Below are positions 43,180 to 55,900 of a stretch of 64,000 nt of DNA, piece after piece. Made by a program: the position numbers and the translations under genes. The notes below the pieces were generated by a model, which worked only from the letters and a program-made list of their open reading frames with translations, was not told the DNA's origin and ran no database searches. The stretch is taken from the NCBI GenBank assembly GCA_022836615.1, contig MU405212.1, positions 558,001 to 622,000 on the forward strand, written 5' to 3'. Position 1 is the first letter of the stretch; each line of letters opens with the position of its first letter. This stretch comes from Annulohypoxylon bovei var. microspora (Eukaryota > Ascomycota > Sordariomycetes > Xylariales > Hypoxylaceae).

Positions 43180-44477
43180 TTACTTGCGGTTGCGACGGCG
43201 ACGGCGCTCGTTACCAGGCATAGCAACGAAGTTGCGGTTGTAATACTCGTTGTTACTGCGGCGGCGGATGACACCGTGAGACTGAACGATGAACACGTCG
43301 GCCAAGGTGAAATACTTAATTAGCTTGCCGGACATGCTCAACGACTTGACGCGCGCCCAGCTCTCGACGAAGACGGACTTGAGAGAATCGTCCGAGACGA
43401 TGAAGCACATCTTGAGCCAATGAGCGGCTAAGAGGAACATGAATCCAGCGCCGGGACCATCAGTAGCGATCACGCCGGGGAACTGGAACTCTGTCGCGGT
43501 GTGGCGGCCGGGCGCGGTGGTCATGATCTTGAAGGTCTCGACGAGGGAGACGAGCGCGGTGAACGGGGTTGTGAACCAACTCTGATGGACGGCACGAGGT
43601 CGATGGAAGAACTCAATGTCAAATGAACCGGCACTCCACTCCTTCTGTCCGAACTTGTGCGCGAGAGAATACTCGAATTCCATGACCTTGTCGTAACTCA
43701 TTTGGTCACCATAGCCGATAGCCCATCGTCGGTGAGAGAGGCCCGACGGTCGGATACTACGGTCAACCATCCGAATCATCTCTCCCGTGTGGCCACCTGA
43801 TCCACAGACGATCAAGACGTAATGAGGGCTTGATGCTCGAATCGTAGAAGGCCAGGCTCCCTTAATATCGGCCTTGGATTTACGCGCCGATATCACAAGC
43901 CAATGTCGGGACTATTTAAGTATTAGTATAATACATTGCCACGGCAAGAGAATTAGGTACTTACAATAACGATGAGTGTGACCATACAGAAAAACGAGAT
44001 CCATGAAACCCAAAGGCAACCGATGAGTAACGCGAGCCAGATTCGAACAATACCGCAAGATAGAAAGAGTACAACCAAGTGCCAGATGATGAGAAGGAAG
44101 TCCATGACAACCTTCGCGCTTAGAGGCGGAGGGTCAGTCTTGTCGCGGAGGGCCTCCATCTCGGCGAGACACAGTCTGTGCTCCTCGTTTAATGAAGTAT
44201 CGGAAGTTGTGGACGAAGAAAGTTCCTCGTCTGTTGGGGTAAGTGGAAAAGGAAAATCTATGTCATCTTGTGGAAGGCAAGTGGAAGAAGTTGAGTCAGT
44301 GGGATTATTACCATGCTCAGCTTGTTGATTTCCCTGCCCCTCGCGGCTGGGTTGTGGCTGCGTAGCCATGTCGTGGGTTTGTGGCCGATGCCCAGGAATC
44401 GTGATGTCGGGGGTGGTTTGGTTTCGTTGACGATAGAGAGGTCGTCGACCTCGGCTTTGAGGCCTCTGAGGGACCAC
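43180..44477 (-). CDS. ALG14: UDP-N-acetylglucosamine transferase subunit Alg14
   Basis: Exons 44477-43965 and 43911-43180 on the minus strand (intron 53 nt) give 414 residues. Alg14 anchors the catalytic Alg13 at the ER membrane and forms the enzyme that adds the second GlcNAc to the dolichol-linked N-glycan precursor. Diagnostic segments: VLIVCGSGGHTGEMIRM (the glycine-rich Alg14 motif), RRWAIGYGDQMSYDKV, FFHRPRAVHQSWFTTP, VIATDGPGAGFM, CFIVSDDSLKSVFVESWARV, LADVFIVQS. The hydrophobic stretch from about residue 125 to 172 is the membrane anchor. Before it lie about 115 polar residues rich in Pro, Gln, Ser and Thr, longer than usual for Alg14. Internal Met37 or Met107 could be the real start. 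Confidence 0.92.
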
Positions 44478-45943
44478 TAGAACTCGAACTGGGAAACGTC
44501 CTAGTAGGATTCTGGACAGCCTTATATAACTAGCACCGATAGACGGCTAACGCGGTTTTATATAACTACCGATCCTAGTGAATATGACGATCATTCTTTG
44601 ACTGAAAGGTCTTAGTACCCCCTTGATGAGACGTGTTGAGCTTGCTCACAGGTACTCACTAGGTGAGCGGCGAACATAAGCTCAAAGCCAGGTTTTTTAT
44701 AGACCACACGGTTACTAATATAATTTGTTAGTAGACACGATCTTATCTGCAAAAGTATACAGAAGTAAAGGACGATATGAACGAAGGGTGATAAGAAGCC
44801 CGTCTAGCATTCTCAAGTATAGGTACCTGGTAAAACGCTTGTGGTATACTAGTAGTAACTTTTTATCTTACTAGTTGACGAACAAGACGCCTAGGCGCTT
44901 CAAGCTTACCCATACAAGAGATCGTATATGAATGCCAATGATTTATATAGAAAACTAGGGTTGCTATCCAAGCATCTGATGGCTTCTTAGGGAAATAGTT
45001 CTATACTGGTAGAATTAGTTGCTATATTAGGTTCTATAAAGGAAATAGTATGAAGCTACATACAGAAGTCCATTCCTCAAGCCATATATGTGCGCCGGTC
45101 TGTATTAAGAATGTCATTACAGCCTTTTGTTCTTGGCTGCCGATTCTTTTTTTATCAGAATGAGAGCATCTTGGCCTACCTTTCGGTGATATATATGTAA
45201 CAGCAGTGCACGTGGCAGTTCAAGGGTCTCGGCCTACCCCGACCCGATGTCAATCTCATCTTCCCCGGATTTGTGTGCGAGTTGTGTGACGAATCACCTC
45301 CAAGTCACTAAACCCAGAGGGGTTTGTAAAGAAATATTAGACTAACCTTGGATCCTTGAGAAGGTCTTTTCTAGATGCTTCGAATACTTTTGTCCACCGT
45401 TAGAGATTCCTAACAATGCCTATAAATTGTCGGGCGGATGTAGTTTGTTAAAACACCTTGTTCTCGACTTTTGTGGATGATGTTTGCGGGATGTTTAAAC
45501 GATGAACGGTACCTTACATTTGCACTATAATCATCGCAGGGTTCAAGTCGATCTAATTTTGGTAAGCATCCTAGCGTCTTTAGCGTCCTTAGCGTCATTT
45601 AAGCCGCTAATAGAGCTACCTAGGTACCTCTAAGGCTATCGTAAAACCCGTTAAATACCGCTGTAACGCGTTACTAACGTTATCCTTGTTATGGGTAACG
45701 CCTTATCGCGTCAATTCCTGGGTCAGGTACGTTGATAAACGCGCTTGGGCAGCTCTACATGCCTCTTAGAATTTCAACTAGGAATTCTCCACTGCAACTT
45801 AGAAAAATTAAAGCATCGTCACCTTTTTTTCTCTTCTTTTTTCCAATTCTTGAAATTGCAGTACTTGCATTCAGAACAAACCATTGTCTTTCTTTAAGTT
45901 ACGAATTTCCTATTTACGCTGCTTGTTGGTTCACTATTCCATA
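44478..45943. other. Spacer between ALG14 and IMA1
   Basis: 1.47 kb of AT-rich DNA with no gene. It contains a direct repeat of TTATATAACTA-CCGAT (44522-44540 and 44558-44573), a 9-bp tandem TAGCGTCNT x3 (45572-45598) and a copy of TACCTAGGTA at 45617-45626. Confidence 0.6.
45572..45598. repeat. Tandem 9-mer, three copies
   Basis: Three successive units beginning TAGCGTC (TAGCGTCTT, TAGCGTCCT, TAGCGTCAT) in non-coding DNA upstream of IMA1. Confidence 0.75.
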
Positions 45944-48229
45944 ATGGCGACCTTACGGTCGAGGAGGTACCTGAGTTGCTTCTATTGCGGAAGAAGATCC
46001 AAGCTACGATTTGAAGGCCAGAAGTCATTTGACTGCTCTAACTGCGAGGCGACAAACTGGTTAGACGAGGTGAGCATATCTACCATTTATGGGCGTCCTG
46101 TCAAAATTGTTCTAATTATATTGTAGTATGGCGATATTACCGATCCACCCTCCGCGCCGTCGACTATCGAGCGCAGTCGAGTCCAGTACGCAATCCCTCG
46201 CTCATCAGCACCCCCACGATCACTGTCTCCAGAGGCGGCGGGCTCTGAAGAACCAATCTTCTGCGACGCATGTTTAAGGAATCAACATATGCTCACAAGC
46301 TCACTGGCACAATTTGAGTGGCCGGAAGATCAGAGAAGTGCTGAATATGCTGCACGTGAGAAGAGATATTATGCCCTTCGAAAAGACCTCGAGACACGAT
46401 ACCCCCAGATGTGCGCGAATTGTGAGCCTAAGGTAGAAAAGAAGTTACATGAAGCCAGCTACACCGCGCAAACCGATCATCTGCGCCGAATGATGGATCG
46501 AACGCGATCACAACGACAAGATGTAAAGCAACGAGGGATTCTGGATGCCATCGATATCGTGGGCAAGTGGAGTTGGTATATTGGTTTCGCACTTCAGTTC
46601 TTATGGCACATTGCTATGCTCTGGTCTCTCGTCGTAAACCCGTATATCCTGAGCGGGACGGACTCGCGGCTTGCTACAGCCCTGAAGGGGACACATCTGC
46701 TCAGCGATGGTCGATTACCTTGCGCAGATCAACTTATGCAGTGGGCGATTAATCTAGGGGTGTGTTCGCTGCCATGGAATCCGCGCTTCAAGCAGACAAT
46801 TAGGGGGTTCACGGCGCACTACCTCGGGTTTAAGCATTGGTACACATATCAACTGCTGATACTACTCATACGGTATGCTGGCGTCTCTATGGCACAGTAT
46901 AGCTCCTTGAAGGGATTGCAACCCTCAGCACAGCTAGGCGCACAGCTCGCCATAGCCTTATCAATGACTTGCGTGAGTACATGTGGAATTTGTAAATAGG
47001 ATGGCATTAACTGAGAATTCTAGGTATATCATGCGTCAAGAAGATCTATTCACACAGACACAACCCCTCTCTTTCGGCAACGTTCTAAGGTGAATAGTCC
47101 GCGAAGGCTTACCACTCGATCGGAACCAGAACCACACAGAAATCAGAATGATCTAGGAAGCATCCTAGACGAGATAGCCCAATCCCCTCCGAGATCTCAC
47201 GTTGGTTCTACGCAGCGCTTTGCTCAGGGTTCGAATAACTATCGAACTATTACGGAAAACGCAGTGTCGGATGGTGTACATGATATCTCACATGGGAGCC
47301 GACCCTTTAAACCTACCTCTGGTCCTCTGCATCTGTCCGACCCGATCATGGTTGATAAGCCCGAGCCTCAGATTATTCAGTACGAAGAAGAGATGGATTG
47401 GACGCCGTCTGCTTCACAACATCGAGCATTCAGTGAATACAATCCGTATAGGGTCAAGAATACCAACCCGCGTTTCAATGATGCGCCGATTGAACCCAAA
47501 TCTGGTCCAATCTGGTATAAAGTCCCTCCAGCGCCAACGAATCCGGCACAGAGGTTGCGCAACCCTCCCATGCGCCCAATTATCAGAGAAAGTCCAAAGG
47601 AAAAGAAGGAGAACTTCTTTCAAAGCGCGGCTAGAGGACCTGTTGACATGGGATCATCGAAACAGAGCAGCTTATCGGATATCAAATTCGCTGACCCAAA
47701 ATTCTTCGCGCCGGAGGACAAAGATGACCCCAGGGACAGCCTCTCAAAGATGTTCGCAAGCTCTTTTAGTATCAGCCCTAGTCCGGATGATGCGGCTGTC
47801 CGAAGCGCTAGAATGAGGGCCGCGGGATCTCTCAAGGCTAGTTATGATGCAGCGGACGCACCAAATCGTCGCGTAACCCGTTCCGTTGAGCTACTCGTGC
47901 TCGTTGGTGCGCTCTACGGTTGGATTCTAGCCTTGGGCACGAAAGAGCAGTATGGCTTGAGCCTTGCTCTAACTTCAGTTATGGCCGGTCTAATTGTCTC
48001 GATAAGACTGGCCGCCGACTTACAAGTTGATGCTCAGATCAGGGACGGAAAGCAGCCATCGATCTTTGTCCCATCATGGGCCAATTTAGGGTTGATACAG
48101 GTGATAATCTCTCTTCTTCTCGCCTGGAATATTTGGTCAGGAAGCGGATTTGACATCCCCTGCCGTACATACGGTAGCGCTCACTTTACGGTTGCTATCA
48201 TTCATCACATGTGGCATACGTTTGTGTAA
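45944..48229 (+). CDS. IMA1: Inner nuclear membrane protein Ima1 (Samp1/NET5 homologue)
   Basis: Exons 45944-46069, 46127-46972 and 47024-48229 (introns of 57 and 51 nt) give 725 residues. The N-terminal Ima1 domain has paired Cys motifs CFYCGRRS, FDCSNCEATNW, IFCDACLRNQ and CANCEP, the zinc-binding pattern of Ima1/Samp1, which links heterochromatin and the nuclear envelope to the cytoskeleton in fission yeast and animals. Hydrophobic segments follow at about residues 195-225, 285-310 and 315-345. A long polar, probably disordered middle contains EEEMDWTPS. There are two or three more transmembrane segments near the C-terminus (LLVLVGALYGWILALG, LALTSVMAGLIVSIRL, GLIQVIISLLLAW). The start is the first ATG ahead of the first Cys pair. 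Confidence 0.88.
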
Positions 48230-49159
48230 GGGGGTGGGCAATTGACGACCCACAATGGGGGCAGGGCAGGACAGGACAGAAGGATTTACATAACCTAACA
48301 CGTGAAGTTGGGACGATTGTACTACGACTCTGGATGGTGGTACAGAACTGTTGCACATACATAGATTAAACTGAGGATGGAATAGCAGTTTTGCACGGTG
48401 CATAGCAATGGCGTTTTACGGGTTCCGCGGGATAGCATTTACGGACTGCCGGTGAATAAAGATACCCGAGCATCAGGATTCTCGGGATAGGAAATCTCGG
48501 GAGGGTGTGCTTATTCCGATTGATTAAAAAAGAAATCCACGGCTTAATTTGTAATATAGTGACCTCCCTATTGTGTTGTATGTATTAAACGAAATAAAAT
48601 AATAAGACAAAAACGTCTACAGATGATGGATCCTAAACAGCTCAAATGGTCAACTGATAGACGTACATAAACAATGAGATTTTAAGATTAAATTGCACGG
48701 CATACGAAATGCAATATAAGGAGATCGCGGATCCCACGGAGCCGGTACTTAGGTAGTACCTGTAGGTAAGCACTTGGGCAGGGGATCATACGATAAGGAT
48801 AGGCGATAACGCCACTGTCAGGCAGTGTCCGGGTTAACACTTTCGATCTCGCACATGTACTACGTACCTAGGTAGTTGACAGGCAGAAGCTTTCAGGGTT
48901 CATTTCATTCTGCCAAAGAATGATTGGACCCCTTTAAAAAATTGAACTTAGCTAATGCATTATTAAATCCGCGTTTCCTACCTACATTGTTTTTTAACTC
49001 CTATTCCTTCCGAGGAACTTCATTTTTTCATTTTTACCTTTTGTCTCTTTACAAATCGTTTCATCGTGGCTTTATCTGATTTTCTAGATTGCTGGGTTTC
49101 TTCCGCTTTCTAGTTAATTGTCGCTCCTTAATTTAGCCCCAACTCTCCTCCACGCAAAG
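48230..49159. other. Spacer between IMA1 and SCS7
   Basis: 930 bases with no coding signal. It includes a copy of TACCTAGGTA at 48865-48874 and a pyrimidine-rich leader (about 48980-49130) just before SCS7. Confidence 0.6.
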
Positions 49160-50336
49160 ATGCCTGGGCGAACTTTACCGACCCTCACCCAAACCGACGT
49201 CGAGTCGCATAACACCGCGAAGTCCTGTTATGTTACTATCGGTGCCAATGTTTACGATGTAACCGACTTCGTCGAATCCCACCCCGGCGGCCCCGACTTA
49301 GTTCTTGAATATGCCGGGAAGGATATTACCAATATTCTCAAGGACGAAGACTCTCACACGCATTCCGATTCTGCATACGAGATCTTGGAGGAGTCGCATA
49401 TCGGATTCTTAGGAACCAATAAGTCTAACGGCAAGGCACAGAACGGGAATGCTACAGGATCTCAGACCAACGGAGTGGCTATCCCTTCTGTCCACCCTCG
49501 GACAGGTATGTCCTGTGAAGAAGATTTAAGCAAGGAGACGGACTTCAGCACGGATTACAAGGAGCACAAATTCCTTGACTTGAACAAGCCGCTCTTGATG
49601 CAAGTGTGGTTCGGCGGCTTCAGTAAGAGGTTCTATCTAGACCAGGTCCATCGACCGAGACACTACAAGGGAGGTGCTTCTGCGCCTTTGTTCGGAAACT
49701 TTCTCGAACCGCTCAGTTTAACTCCTTGGTGGTTGGTGCCTATTATTTGGCTACCTCCGGTTGGATACGGTACCTACTTAGCCTCGAAAGGATTTGAGAC
49801 TACGCCAGCTCTGGTTGCTAGCTGGACGCTCGGTTTATGTCTATGGACTCTGATAGAATACGTTCTACACCGATGCCTTTTCCACCTTGATGAGTATGTT
49901 CAGTCACATAACAATTACAGGCCATAAGCTGACATGGATATATAGATATCTACCGGACAACAGGGTTGGAATTACGCTGCACTTCCTACTCCACGGTGTT
50001 CACCACTATCTACCAATGGACAAGTATCGTCTGGTGATGCCTCCTGCCCTCTTTGTAGTACTCGCAACCCCCTTCTGGAAGCTGGCACACTCACTGTTCC
50101 ACTGGAATTGGCACTTAGCTACTGCTGTCTTCTGCGGTGGTATATTCGGATATATCTGCTACGATTTGACGCACTACTTCCTCCACCATAAAAATCTTCC
50201 TCTCTGGTACAAGGACCTCAAGAAGTACCACCTTGCCCATCATTTCTTGGACTACGAGCTGGGCTTCGGTGTAACTAGCCGATTCTGGGACCAAGTATTC
50301 GGTACCGAGTTGGTAACCGGGGCGAAGGGAAAGTAA
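49160..50336 (+). CDS. SCS7: Sphingolipid fatty acid 2-hydroxylase (Scs7)
   Basis: Exons 49160-49893 and 49946-50336 (intron 52 nt) give 374 residues. An N-terminal cytochrome b5 domain (residues about 8-85, haem ligand His41 in ESHPGGPD) is fused to a membrane di-iron hydroxylase with histidine motifs EYVLHRCLFH, LLHGVHHYLPMD, YDLTHYFLHH and YHLAHHFLDYELGFG. Scs7/FA2H hydroxylates the very-long-chain fatty acid of ceramide at C-2 in the ER. Four hydrophobic segments surround the His motifs. The start is the first in-frame ATG; the frame is open further upstream, but only with a TTG. All catalytic histidine clusters are present. Confidence 0.95.
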
Positions 50337-51163
50337 GATATTACCGCAGCTTCGTCTCTAAAGAGGCTCAATCAATCAAGATGGACATGGCGATACGTAT
50401 TGATTGCTCATAAAGTGCAATGACTGAGGACCGGGGTTCTCGGGGTAGGGTCGGCAAATATGGCGTTCGGTTGATGTCAAGAGATTATGGAAATACTCAG
50501 TTTAACCCATGCTCGACTTTTAATAATTAATTGCGTGTGTTTAGTCTGCCTTGACACATTCACTATTTTCTGGCGGTGAAGATGATTCGATAGGACGCAA
50601 TTGAAGGGGCATTTGGGTCCAGATTGTCAATTTTAGGGGACATTGAACATGAAGACTCACGAAGGATTATGTAATGTACAAATAAGGTATAACTAGGTAT
50701 CTGATACACAATCATTTAAGCTTGCAAGGTTTTGGCAAATGTTCAATTGAGTTTAAACCCACGTGTGTAAGTGCCGGCAATTTCTTCAATGTTTCAACTA
50801 TAACGTCAGTTGCTGGAAGCAGGCTAGACACTTCAAAGTTCAATTCTTAGTTCTTAGGTAAGCAAGTCTTGTCAAGCAGATATCCGGTTTTACCGAGGAA
50901 CGACCGATCAATGATTTTATGCAGGCGTCCTTTCCTGCCACCCCTCCCATTTGAACTTTCATTTCCCAACTTCGGTATAGGTATCGACATCGTCTGCATC
51001 CAATCGCGCTACCGGGCTGTAAGTAATTCCATTACTTTATTAACCTTTATCTTTTCGTTTTCGTTTTATCGACCAAGAAGAATCCTTGTTCGACATTAGT
51101 TTATACGGAAAGACATCACATCGTGAATTTTCTACTCGATCTAACCGGTCGGAAGGCTTCAAG
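50337..51163. other. Spacer between SCS7 and RSD1
   Basis: About 830 bases. No coding signal; it holds the 3' UTR of SCS7 and the pyrimidine-rich upstream region of RSD1. Confidence 0.6.
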
Positions 51164-52993
51164 ATGGCTACCCTCGACGTCGAAGCCTTGCTTGATTCTA
51201 CCGCCACCAGCAAGAATGACGCCAAGGAAACTCGATCGAAGGATTCTGATGACCGTGTAAAATCCGACAGAAGTGAACGTAGAGAACGCGACCGTAGTCC
51301 CGGCCGAAGACGCGATCGTAGTGCTGACCGGGCACGACGTGAACGTGGTGATGAAAGAGAAGCTACTCCGCGAAGCGATGCGGGTAGTCACAAGAGTAGG
51401 CGCAGAAGTCGGAGTCGTGATGATGATCGTCGACACTCACGTCGTCACAGAGGAGGTGATGGAGATTTCTATCGCAGCGGTGGTCGCGGCCGAGATCGCT
51501 CTCGCTCGCGTTCTCCCCGTCGTCATTATCGCCCGAGGGACGATCATCGCGATCGCGACCGTGATGATCGCAGCTACTATAGAAATAGAGACGAAGAAAG
51601 ACACCGAGGAGGACGTACGCCGAAGCGTGATGCCACTCCGCAATTGACCGAAGACGAGCGAGATCGTCGAACCGTATTTGTCCAGCAGCTAGCTGCTCGT
51701 CTTCGTACTAAAGAACTTAAGGAATTTTTCGAGAAGGTTGGCCCTGTCAACGAGGCTCAGATTGTTAAGGATCGTATTAGTGGAAGATCTAAAGGGTAAG
51801 CCACCCGTATTCTCTGACGTTTTCATCGCTAATGATCATGATATAGTGTCGGTTACGTTGAATTCAAGAACGAAGATTCCGTCACTGCTGCTCTTCAACT
51901 CACAGGTCAAAAGCTCCTAGGTATCCCTGTTATCGTACAACTTACCGAAGCTGAGAAGAATCGCCAAGTTCGCACTACCGAGGGCTCTGGCACTCACGCC
52001 AATTCGATCCCCTTCCACCGCCTCTACGTTGGAAATATCCACTTCAGTATTACAGAGCAAGACTTGCAAAATGTATTCGAACCGTTCGGCGAGCTCGAGT
52101 TTGTCCAACTCCAGAAAGACGATACCGGCCGTAGTCGCGGTTATGGGTTTGTACAGTACGTTGTTATGAATGCTCGTTTTAACTGACGGGATTGCTAACT
52201 TGCTTAATAGGTTCCGTGAAGCTGACCAAGCTCGTGAAGCTCTCGAGAAGATGAATGGGTTTGACCTTGCTGGTCGTCCGATCCGCGTTGGACTTGGTAA
52301 CGATAAGTTTACTCCTGAGTCAACTGCAAATATCCTACAGAGGTTCCAGGGCCAAAACCAACCATATCAGGGATCCGCATTCTCCGGTGCTGGCGGACGA
52401 GGTCCTCAAGCCTCTGGATTCGACCGAGCAGGAGGCCGTGACAATGACAAGGCAACCGGCGCTAGCGCTTTAGATGATACTGATGTTGCTGGAGTCAATT
52501 TTAACAACTACAGCCGTGATGCGTTGATGAGAAAGCTCGCTCGAACTGACGATGCTTCTAACGGAACTCGTGACGAGAGACAGATTCTCAAGCCTAAGAC
52601 AGAAACCAAGCCGCTACCTGTTAATGTTAACATGGCTAGTCGATGTGTCGTTTTACACAACATGTTTGACCCTACTGAGTACGTCCTCTCCATTATGATC
52701 ATTTTTGCATATGGGTACTAATCTGCCATTACAGAGAAGAAGGTGATGTCTGGATTAAGGAGTTGGAGGATGACGTTCGACAGGAAGCAGAAGAGAAATA
52801 TGGCCACGTGGTCCATATTTCTCTAGACCCGAACTCGCAGGGAGATATCTATCTCAAATTCGACAAGGTTCAAGGAGGCGAAAACGCCATCAAAGGCTTG
52901 AACGGCCGTTATTTCGGCGGACGAATGATCAGCGCTGCGCCTGTTGTGGACGCCGTCTACAGCAGTTTGTTCTCTCGTACCAAGGCTATTTGA
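51164..52993 (+). CDS. RSD1: Splicing factor Rsd1 (RBM39/CC1-like RNA-binding protein)
   Basis: Exons 51164-51795, 51847-52155, 52211-52678 and 52735-52993 (introns of 51, 55 and 56 nt) give 555 residues. A long Arg/Ser/Asp-rich domain (about residues 15-160) is followed by RRM1 (TVFVQQLAARLR, SKGVGYVEFK), RRM2 (FHRLYVGNIHFSITEQDLQ, RGYGFVQFREADQA) and a C-terminal U2AF-homology-type RRM3 (ASRCVVLHNMFDPTE, GDVWIKELEDDVRQE, DIYLKFDKVQGGENAIKGL). It ends DAVYSSLFSRTKAI. This is the CC1/RBM39 architecture, a spliceosome-associated alternative splicing factor. The start is chosen at the MATLDVEALLD that is typical of the family. An RS-region minus-strand ORF is an artefact of low complexity. Confidence 0.93.
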
Positions 52994-55900
52994 GATGCTA
53001 ATAGTTGGCCTGGCCATTCCCGTTCTAGGAACTCTCGCCGTAAGTCTCAATTATTCTGTATTTGTATGCGATCTCGTTCTAACTCTGATTTAGCTACCTC
53101 CACAACCACTTTCTCCTCTCTATAAGGACGCCAAACCAAATACAGACTTTCCCCCTTTCGCCCATCAACTTGGTAAACAGCACTCTCGACAGATCTCTTC
53201 AGCGAGATCACGCGCCATTTCCCCAAACTACGCTATATGCAACAAATTTTTCACGCTGATTCTAAAATAGCATACCTATCCCGGAGGGATTTGCGTCCTC
53301 AATTGCACGTCGGCAATCCCCTACTGATATTTGTGTCTAATCGACCTCTGTTCCCGATCGTTTTCGTCGAATCGGACAATGTTTGTTGGTCTGCTGACTC
53401 GGACCAAGCTAGGTAATTAGACGTTGGTAGTACTAAATCATTTGATTTTTAGATAAATATTTTCTCTGCCTTTGGTGATATTGGTATGGTAACTCCCGGA
53501 AGACTGGACTGCTTGTGTCAACTCTGACTCCACCTGTAGATTTCGCGTGGCATTCCCGGGCCCACGGATTACGTTCCAGCCTTCAATTGAGTCGACCTAG
53601 TTCAATTCATTGAAGATAGTATGGACTAACAAGATGTATTGCTTCACAGGGGATAACCCTACGTCCCGCCATCTGTCGTGGACGTACGACTACCCACATA
53701 GGTAACTTGTGCTCTGAATCTTTCTGTTCGGGTTAGATATTTACATTTTAGGCAGCCCTGATTTGTAGAGCTTTCGCAGAAATGGCTAGTGCCACGCCGT
53801 ACCGGGATAGTGTGTCTTCTTCGATCAGTAAGGGACTACGACTACGACACGACGAAGATGCCAATTCGATGTTATCTCCGTCTAGTTAGACGGGGCCCAC
53901 GTACGCGCTTTATCCAGCTTGTTCCTTGTATGTAAGTTACATCCGTATACGTGTCTCGCTCCGGCGAGCAAAGTGGACCATAATTCTCTAGTGATGGTTG
54001 GCTTGCCTAGGTACCAGCAGATCGTTTCCCGCTCGCCGCAATGGCATTCTTGTCAAAGGCAAATGCGAAGCTTTATAATAGCGAGGCTTATGTTCGCGAG
54101 CACGAGTCATATATGGCAGTACGTACGTCGCCTGCAGATTCATCAAATGATGTTACAATTTGACATTGAAAAAACCGGGGTAATAGAGATCCCTTCGTCG
54201 ATACCATAATAAACAGTATCGAGGAGAGACGTGTTCTTCATGTAAGTCTTGTATTGTCTAGCCGCACTTTACATCGGCCTCAATATATCGCTACCTGCTA
54301 AATAAAAGCCCTCGAATACCCACGGGTATCGGCACCACGATTGGCTCTCGAGCCTAGATGTTCAGTTCTTTACGGGATCTAGTTTCTAATGTACTTCGGC
54401 AACTCCACCGGTAAAAGCCGGGACTGCGAGGCTATATAAATCATTGTTTATTTGTTATAACAGAATGGATAGTCCCTGCCGGACGCTGATGAGCCTATCA
54501 TTCGATTATCTTCCATGAAGAGACTCGTTTCACTACGTCGTCGTCGATAATAGGAAGCTTCAGCCTCCTCGGGAGTCCCTATATGCCACCTACTAGTAAA
54601 CATGCGATCCTTCCATACTAGGTATGGCTAGGAATTTTCACGTAAAGAGAGGCTTCGATCTTCAATATATTACCAAGGCTATTGTTTTCCTCGCCTCCGC
54701 CTTCTACATACACAAATACCTACCCCTAGGCAAGTACTGGGATGTTGATATAATTACGAAGTTATCCCTTAGTAGTCCTAAATCGAGGTGCGACGTCGAC
54801 AACTCAAGCTCGCCTGAAAGTTCTCGGTGAAGCTATTCACAAGGCTCAGACTAGGTATTCGATTTCTAGTATTATATATTTTTTCTGTCGAAAATGAAAT
54901 GATGTGTACTTCGTTGTTAGGGAAGTTCAAAGACACTCGGTAATCAAATTCCCTACTCTTCCTCCTTTTAACACCAAGGTTAGCGCTAAAAGAGATGGAA
55001 ATGAAAGAAAAAATATTTTACTTTTATTAATTCGCTAAATACCAAAATATTTTCACACATACCATCCCTTGCGTTTATGTTTTATTGATCCTCGAGTCTA
55101 GTCGTTTGCTGCGACGCAGTTTCTAGGCAGTGGAATGATCTAGCTGCATCGTTCATCTCTTCTTCGATTTAATGATCATCTAGGTTCAAATCCCTCCCCA
55201 ATAACGAATGACCATTCGGTGATACGTTTATACTAACATTATAATAGTACCGTCGCTTCAATCATCAATAAGTCCTATTTCTATCATAGGATCTCGAGCA
55301 TCATGAGCTAGACCTCTTGCATAGCTGATTTTAAATACAACTTCTATTGAGGCGACACGTTCTCCAATTCCTTAGAGAACTTCTAGGCTGAATTGTTTCT
55401 ACTGTCTATTCGACGGGTCCAGTCAGGCTACAAGAATATCCCTAAGCAGGTTGAGGCTCTATCCTCGGCACTGGAAGCCTGAGCGCATGCTACGCGCTAG
55501 GAGATGAACGCTCGGCTACTTCAGCTAGTCATAGTTGCCTCTACCATCCACATCGTGTCATAGAAACGGCTATTTTTGTCGAGATAGCGTCAGCAATATG
55601 GTTCATGCTTCTTTAGGCCCCTTGGCCATGATAAAGAAAGAAGGCGAAGATTCCCGTCGCTTCTAATAGCCGATCAAAACGCATAAAAGGGCAAGACTGA
55701 GGACACCAGGTACGTTGTCATGCTCCCTATTATCTATCACCACCATCCCAACTCGCAAAAAGCTTTTAGGTCTACTGCTGCAGATCATTACGTATGTATG
55801 TATTCCTCTCGACCCCATCACCCATTCTACCTTGCTCAAGCATGGCGTTTCCTATCTCTTACCCATAAACCTGAACACTCCTAGCTATAACTAAGGCATT

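Noticed and set aside
51116..51643. ORFs on both strands in the RS region of RSD1
   Set aside because: Produced by the repetitive Arg/Ser/Asp codons of the real gene.
55176..55200. GGTTCAAATCC, a tRNA T-arm-like string
   Set aside because: The flanking bases do not pair as a T stem, and no D arm, anticodon arm or acceptor stem can be drawn.
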